DNA from: Luteolibacter sp. Y139
GTDB taxonomy: Bacteria; Verrucomicrobiota; Verrucomicrobiia; Verrucomicrobiales; Akkermansiaceae
Assembly (NCBI RefSeq): GCF_038066715.1
Contig: NZ_JBBUKT010000011.1
Coordinates: 124,001 to 188,000 of the forward strand
Length of the DNA stretch: 64,000 nt
Direction: 5' to 3'
In this document: positions 60,384-64,000 of the stretch, piece after piece
Position numbering within the stretch: the stretch's first letter is position 1
How the letters are laid out: every line of letters starts with the position of its first letter
Notes under the pieces: generated by a model
Told to the model about the DNA's origin: nothing
Databases searched by the model: none
The model's input: the letters and a program-made list of their open reading frames with translations, nothing else
Position numbers and translations under genes: made by a program

Positions 60384-62552
60384 TTACTTCGCAGGCACCC
60401 GCGTGCGGGCGGCGGTGTAGCCGGCGGCTTCGGCGGTGATTTCCCAGGCACCGCCCGGCTGGGCGCTGCCAACCGGCGAGAGGTGGAGCTTGCCGGAGTC
60501 GGTGCCGCGGGTTTCGGCCATGCCCTGGGCGAGGGCGAGGATGGCGCGGATGATGGTTTCACCTTCGGCATCCGACACGGCGACCTGGGGAGGCATGGGG
60601 ACCTCGCCCCAGACGCCGCCGCCGCCGGTTTTGACCTTGGCTTGCAGGCGGGCGGCCTCGTCGGGTTTGCCGCGGTATTTCATGGCGACGTCGAGATAGG
60701 CGGGGCCGACGGAGGTCTTGTCGACCTGATGGCAGGCGAAGCATTGGCGGGAGGTGACCAGCTTCTCGATGTCGGAGGAGAACTGGGGGCCGCCGGCGTC
60801 GTGGCCGGTGGGGGGGATGTAGCGGGCGCGGACGACGATCTTCGAGGGATCGGCGGCGCCTTTGACGGTGAAGGGGACTTCTTCGTCGAAGCCGAGCTTG
60901 TCGGGCTTGCCGGTGAGATCGAGGGTGAGGGGTGGTAGCGTCTTTTCCGCTTCAAGGGGGACACGGGCGATCGCGATGGCGCCTTTCGCATCGGTGGCGA
61001 CGGCGCGGAGTTCGGAGCCGCTGCTGGTCAGGGTGACGGAGGTGCCGGTGCCGACCTTGGTTTCGTTGACGCCCTGGGTGAGCCACCACTCGATGGTCAC
61101 GCGGTCGTTGTCAGGGTCGCTGGCGGTGGCGGTGTAGGTGGTGCCGCTGGTGGCGACGGTGATCGTGGGAGGCTGGTTGCCATCGGCGGCGTGGAAGCTG
61201 CGGATGCGGCCGTCCTTGTTGAAGTACCAGTCGCCGCCGTATTCGAGCAGCCAGAGGGTGCCATCCGCGGCCATCTCGAGGTCCATCGGGTGCTTCAGCT
61301 TGTCCATGACGGGCTCGAGCTTTTCGAGCTTCTCCTCGCGGCCGAGCTTGGCCTTCCACATCTTGCTGCGGGCCCAATCGTAGGTCAGCAGCGAGTGGTC
61401 ATCCTCCTTGCCGAGGAGATTGAACTTTCTACGAGCATCATAGTAGAAGACGGGGCCGGCCATCGCATTGCGGCCACCGCTGCCCATGACGGGGAACTCG
61501 GGGCTGTCCGCATAGGGATACCAGATGAAGGCCTTCTGGGCCGGTGGCAGGTCGACGAGGCCGGTATTGCGGATGCTGGGGTTCTTCGGCTTGGCGGGGT
61601 CGGTGATTTCGCCGGGCTTGCCGGTATTGAAGTCGACGATGGCGTAGGGCTTGTTGTCGGCGATGACGAAGGGCCAGCCGAAGTTGCCGGCTTGCTTGGC
61701 CTGGTTCACTTCATCGTGACCGCGGGGACCCTTGGAGCCTTCGTTGCCGGCGTCGGGGCCGACTTCTCCCCAGTAGAGTACGCGGGTTTTCGGGTCGATG
61801 GAGATGCGGAAGGGATTGCGGCAACCCATCACGTAGATCTCGGGGCGGGTCTTTGCGGTGCCGGGTGGGAAGAGATTGCCCTTCGGGATCTCGTAGCCGT
61901 TTTCGGTGGGCTTGATGCGGAGGATCTTGCCGCGGAGGTCATTGGTATTGCCGGCGCTGCGCATCGAGTCGGCGTGCTCGTGGCCATCGCGGTCATCCAT
62001 GGGCGCGAAGCCATCGCTCTCGAAGGGGTTCGTATTGTCGCCGGTGCTGAGGTAGAGGAGGCCATCCGGACTGAAGGTGAGCGAGCCGCCGTGGTGGCAG
62101 ACCCGGTCGCGGCGGTCGGTGGGGATATCGAGCAGGACCTTCTCCGAGGAGAGGTCGAGCTTTCCATCCTTCAGCTCGAAGCGGGAGAGGCGGTTCAGCA
62201 TCTCCTTGGGATGGCTGTAGTAGAGGTAGAGGCGGCGATTCTTGGCGAAGGCTGGATCGAGGGTCACGCCGAGCAGACCGTCCTCGCGGGCCCATGGCGA
62301 ATTGCGGTCGGCTTCGCGCAAGGCGGTCACTGGCACCTCGCCGATTTCGAAGACGCCGCCGGTGGATGGGCGAACGCGCAGCACCCGGCCCTCGCGCTCG
62401 ATGACGATGATGTCGCCATTTGGAACGAGGGTGATTTCCATCGGGTCGCGGAGGTTATCGACGATGGTGGTGCTCTGGATTTCGGCGGCCGGGGTGCAGG
62501 TGATGGCGAGGCCGGAGAGGAGGACGGAGCGAAGGGTGAGTGACGAGCTCAT
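60384..62552 (-). CDS. PQQ-type sugar dehydrogenase with C-terminal cytochrome c domain
   Basis: A 722-residue protein with a signal-like N-terminus (SVLLSGLAITCTPAAE). The first 460 residues are a six-bladed propeller of the soluble glucose/sorbosone dehydrogenase type (IVDNLRDPMEITLVPNGDI, HHGGSLTFSPDGLLYLSTGDN, YGGDWYFNKDGRIRSF). A central Ig-like segment (about 470-590) follows, and a C-terminal heme c domain (QCFACHQVDKTSVGPAY, CxxCH). It probably oxidises a sugar or alcohol in the periplasm. The layout is like other Verrucomicrobial dehydrogenase-cytochrome fusions. No PQQ synthesis gene is in the window. Confidence 0.85.
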   Translation of the reverse strand: MSSSLTLRSVLLSGLAITCTPAAEIQSTTIVDNLRDPMEITLVPNGDIIVIEREGRVLRVRPSTGGVFEIGEVPVTALREADRNSPWAREDGLLGVTLDPAFAKNRRLYLYYSHPKEMLNRLSRFELKDGKLDLSSEKVLLDIPTDRRDRVCHHGGSLTFSPDGLLYLSTGDNTNPFESDGFAPMDDRDGHEHADSMRSAGNTNDLRGKILRIKPTENGYEIPKGNLFPPGTAKTRPEIYVMGCRNPFRISIDPKTRVLYWGEVGPDAGNEGSKGPRGHDEVNQAKQAGNFGWPFVIADNKPYAIVDFNTGKPGEITDPAKPKNPSIRNTGLVDLPPAQKAFIWYPYADSPEFPVMGSGGRNAMAGPVFYYDARRKFNLLGKEDDHSLLTYDWARSKMWKAKLGREEKLEKLEPVMDKLKHPMDLEMAADGTLWLLEYGGDWYFNKDGRIRSFHAADGNQPPTITVATSGTTYTATASDPDNDRVTIEWWLTQGVNETKVGTGTSVTLTSSGSELRAVATDAKGAIAIARVPLEAEKTLPPLTLDLTGKPDKLGFDEEVPFTVKGAADPSKIVVRARYIPPTGHDAGGPQFSSDIEKLVTSRQCFACHQVDKTSVGPAYLDVAMKYRGKPDEAARLQAKVKTGGGGVWGEVPMPPQVAVSDAEGETIIRAILALAQGMAETRGTDSGKLHLSPVGSAQPGGAWEITAEAAGYTAARTRVPAK

Positions 62553-62741
62553 GCGAGGGTTCGGACTGGGCTAACGGGGCGGAAGGATTTGGTGGGAGGC
62601 GATACTTTCTCAGCTAATAAAACGTTTCAGGCGGCCGGGGCCCAAGCGAAAAAAGATGGCCTTGGGAGGGCGCGCAGGGGCCTCGGGAGGGGGCCAGTCG
62701 AGTCCGTTGACGCATCCGGGGGCTGGTGATGAAATACGGGC

Positions 62742-63803
62742 ATGAGGTTTGCGTGTGTTCTGTTGGTTTTCCTGTCGGCGGCCTTGTTCGCCGAGCCTGT
62801 CGAGCTGGTGACGCCCGAGTTGCGGGATGCGATCCAGCCGCAGCTCGCGGTCGGGGTGGCGGGGGACATCCATGTTGTCTTCGGCAAGGGCAATGCGGTG
62901 TATCATACGGCCTCGGCGGATGGCCGGAAGTTCTCCGCGCCGGTGAAGGTGGGGGAGCTGGAGAAGCTGGCGCTTGGCAGGCGGCGTGGTCCGCGGGTGG
63001 CGGTGAGTGACGGGCTGGTGCTGGTCACCGCTATCTCGCATGCGGATGGGAATTTCCATACGTGGACTTCTTCCGACAAGGGCCAGAGCTGGCAGGAGGG
63101 CGAATCGCTCAACTCCAAGGATGGCACTGCGGGGGAAGGCATGCACGCGCTCGCAAGTGACGGCCGTGGCCATGTCGTGGTGGCGTGGGCAGCGAAGCGT
63201 GCCGGCGGGATGGAGGAGCGGGACCGCGTTTCCCATGATGGGGGAAAGACGTGGGGGCCGGAAGAGAGTGTCTATAGCTCGCCGAGCGGCAGCATCTGCC
63301 CGTGCTGCGTGCCGAACGTGGCGATCTCCTCGAAGGGGCAGGTCGCGGTGATGTGGCGGAATTCGCTGGAGGGGTCGCGCGACCTACACGTGGCGTTCCG
63401 CGAGGGTGATCAGCCTTTCTCACCGGGTATGAAGCTTGGCGATGGAACCTGGAAGATCGAGGGCTGCCCGATGGATGGCGGCGGTCTGGCTTTCTCGCCC
63501 ATGGGGCAACGATTTGCGGTCTGGCGTCGCGAGAAGGCGGTTTATGCCAGCTCTTATACGTACCGGGAGAAGCTTTTGAGCGAGGATGCCAGCCAGCCGG
63601 TGGTGGCTTTTGCTGGCGACACGCCGGTCATCCTTTGGGAATCGGGTGGGAACCTGATGATGAAGCAGGGGGAGGAGGCGGCCGAGAAGTTCGCTGAGGG
63701 AGGGAAGTTCGCGAGTATCGTCGGCGAGAAGAATGGTGCGTGCATCGTGTGGGAAGGCACGAGGGGGGAGGGGAAGACGCTGCTTTTCGAGAGGCTGCGT
63801 TGA
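62742..63803 (+). CDS. Secreted sialidase-like protein with Asp-box repeats
   Basis: A 353-residue protein with a signal peptide (MRFACVLLVFLSAALFA). Two Asp-box-like repeats (SSDKGQSW and SHDGGKTW, SxDxGxTW) in beta-propeller blades point to an exo-alpha-sialidase fold. A cysteine-rich SICPCCVPNVA segment is a trait of the Verrucomicrobial members. The catalytic arginine triad and nucleophile are not certain, so it may be a carbohydrate-binding relative. It is divergent from the dehydrogenase gene by about 190 bp and ends 8 bp before the convergent partial gene. Confidence 0.75.
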   Translation: MRFACVLLVFLSAALFAEPVELVTPELRDAIQPQLAVGVAGDIHVVFGKGNAVYHTASADGRKFSAPVKVGELEKLALGRRRGPRVAVSDGLVLVTAISHADGNFHTWTSSDKGQSWQEGESLNSKDGTAGEGMHALASDGRGHVVVAWAAKRAGGMEERDRVSHDGGKTWGPEESVYSSPSGSICPCCVPNVAISSKGQVAVMWRNSLEGSRDLHVAFREGDQPFSPGMKLGDGTWKIEGCPMDGGGLAFSPMGQRFAVWRREKAVYASSYTYREKLLSEDASQPVVAFAGDTPVILWESGGNLMMKQGEEAAEKFAEGGKFASIVGEKNGACIVWEGTRGEGKTLLFERLR

Positions 63804-63810
63804 GAGTCGG

Positions 63811-64000
63811 CTACCAACCGAGCACCATCAAACGGGGCTTGGATGGATCGCCCTCGATGAAGCTGATCCAGATTTCGTGAGGATTGGATTTGGGAGCGAA
63901 GCCGAATCGGAAGATCACCTCGCGAGGTTTCTCCGGCTCGATTCGAAATCCGCGATAGGCTCCGATTCCCTGCCAGTCCTTGAGAGTCGCGTAATGCTTC
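63811..64000 (-). CDS. Unknown protein, C-terminal end only
   Basis: The minus-strand frame enters from the right edge and ends at TAG 63813-63811, giving 63 residues: HYATLKDWQGIGAYRGFRI, then EVIFRFGFAPKSN and ending LMVLGW. The start is off the window. No family is recognised, and the gene continues past 64000. Confidence 0.65.
   Translation of the reverse strand, partial: KHYATLKDWQGIGAYRGFRIEPEKPREVIFRFGFAPKSNPHEIWISFIEGDPSKPRLMVLGW

Noticed and set aside
61191-62543. Open frame of 450 codons on the plus strand over the PQQ dehydrogenase
   Set aside because: Antisense shadow; low-complexity E/G/A composition.
1-64000. CRISPR array, prophage or rRNA operon
   Set aside because: No regularly spaced repeats, no phage structural or integrase genes and no rRNA-like sequence were seen.

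Overview
The window looks like chromosomal DNA of a GC-rich, Gram-negative member of the Verrucomicrobiota, probably near Luteolibacter/Haloferula in the Verrucomicrobiaceae. This is inferred from gene content, not from a marker-gene search. The pointers are a giant ThuA/dehydrogenase/HEAT/CxxCH protein of the kind common in the PVC group, an adhesin with autotransporter-associated beta-strand repeats, many secreted proteins and lipoproteins, ECF sigma factors coupled to membrane proteins, and frequent 4-base ATGA gene overlaps. There is no phage, plasmid, insertion sequence with a transposase, CRISPR array or rRNA. There is one tRNA (Leu, anticodon TAA).

Layout. 1-3036 (minus): a two-gene unit of a cytosolic M48-like metallopeptidase coupled to a very large DUF4011-type helicase that runs off the left edge and starts with a degenerate protein-kinase C-lobe. 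This is the best candidate for an undescribed, probably defence-related, system. 3153-11626 (plus): a thioredoxin-like protein, then a TetR regulator, an SDR oxidoreductase and a complete RND tripartite efflux pump. Three copies of one operator-like sequence tie the regulator, the SDR and the pump together, and a small inverted-repeat element sits inside the pump operon. 11682-12836: an aminotransferase interrupted by an in-frame TAG. 12896-20839: a lipoprotein, SppA, an alpha-amylase, a thioredoxin pair, a GH43 enzyme and a von Willebrand A protein. 20922-27649: a ferritin-like DUF2383 protein, a metallophosphoesterase with a lipid kinase, entericidin, Dps, an aldehyde dehydrogenase and a DEAD-box helicase.

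27737-35437 is the accessory-looking stretch: a helveticin J-like secreted protein, two diverged paralogues of an unknown small membrane protein, a 4.5-kb repeat adhesin with two compensating frameshifts, and a secreted SHD1-metzincin. 35441-44436 returns to housekeeping: an ATP-grasp-like protein with RuvA, SecG, rhomboid and M50-like proteins, arabinose-5-phosphate isomerase, a hydrolase, and an ECF sigma factor with a membrane regulator. 44725-55498: the ThuA/CxxCH protein, oxidoreductases, two unknown exported proteins, a structured intergenic region and a KefB-type antiporter. 55577-64000: tRNA-Leu, a five-gene translationally coupled ECF sigma operon, an EF-hand protein, a PQQ-type dehydrogenase with cytochrome c, a sialidase-like protein and the C-terminal end of an unknown gene.

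Functionally the window suggests a surface-active polysaccharide degrader with an inducible efflux regulon, envelope-stress sigma factors, and one possible immunity locus at its left edge. All function calls come from reading motifs. No database search was run.
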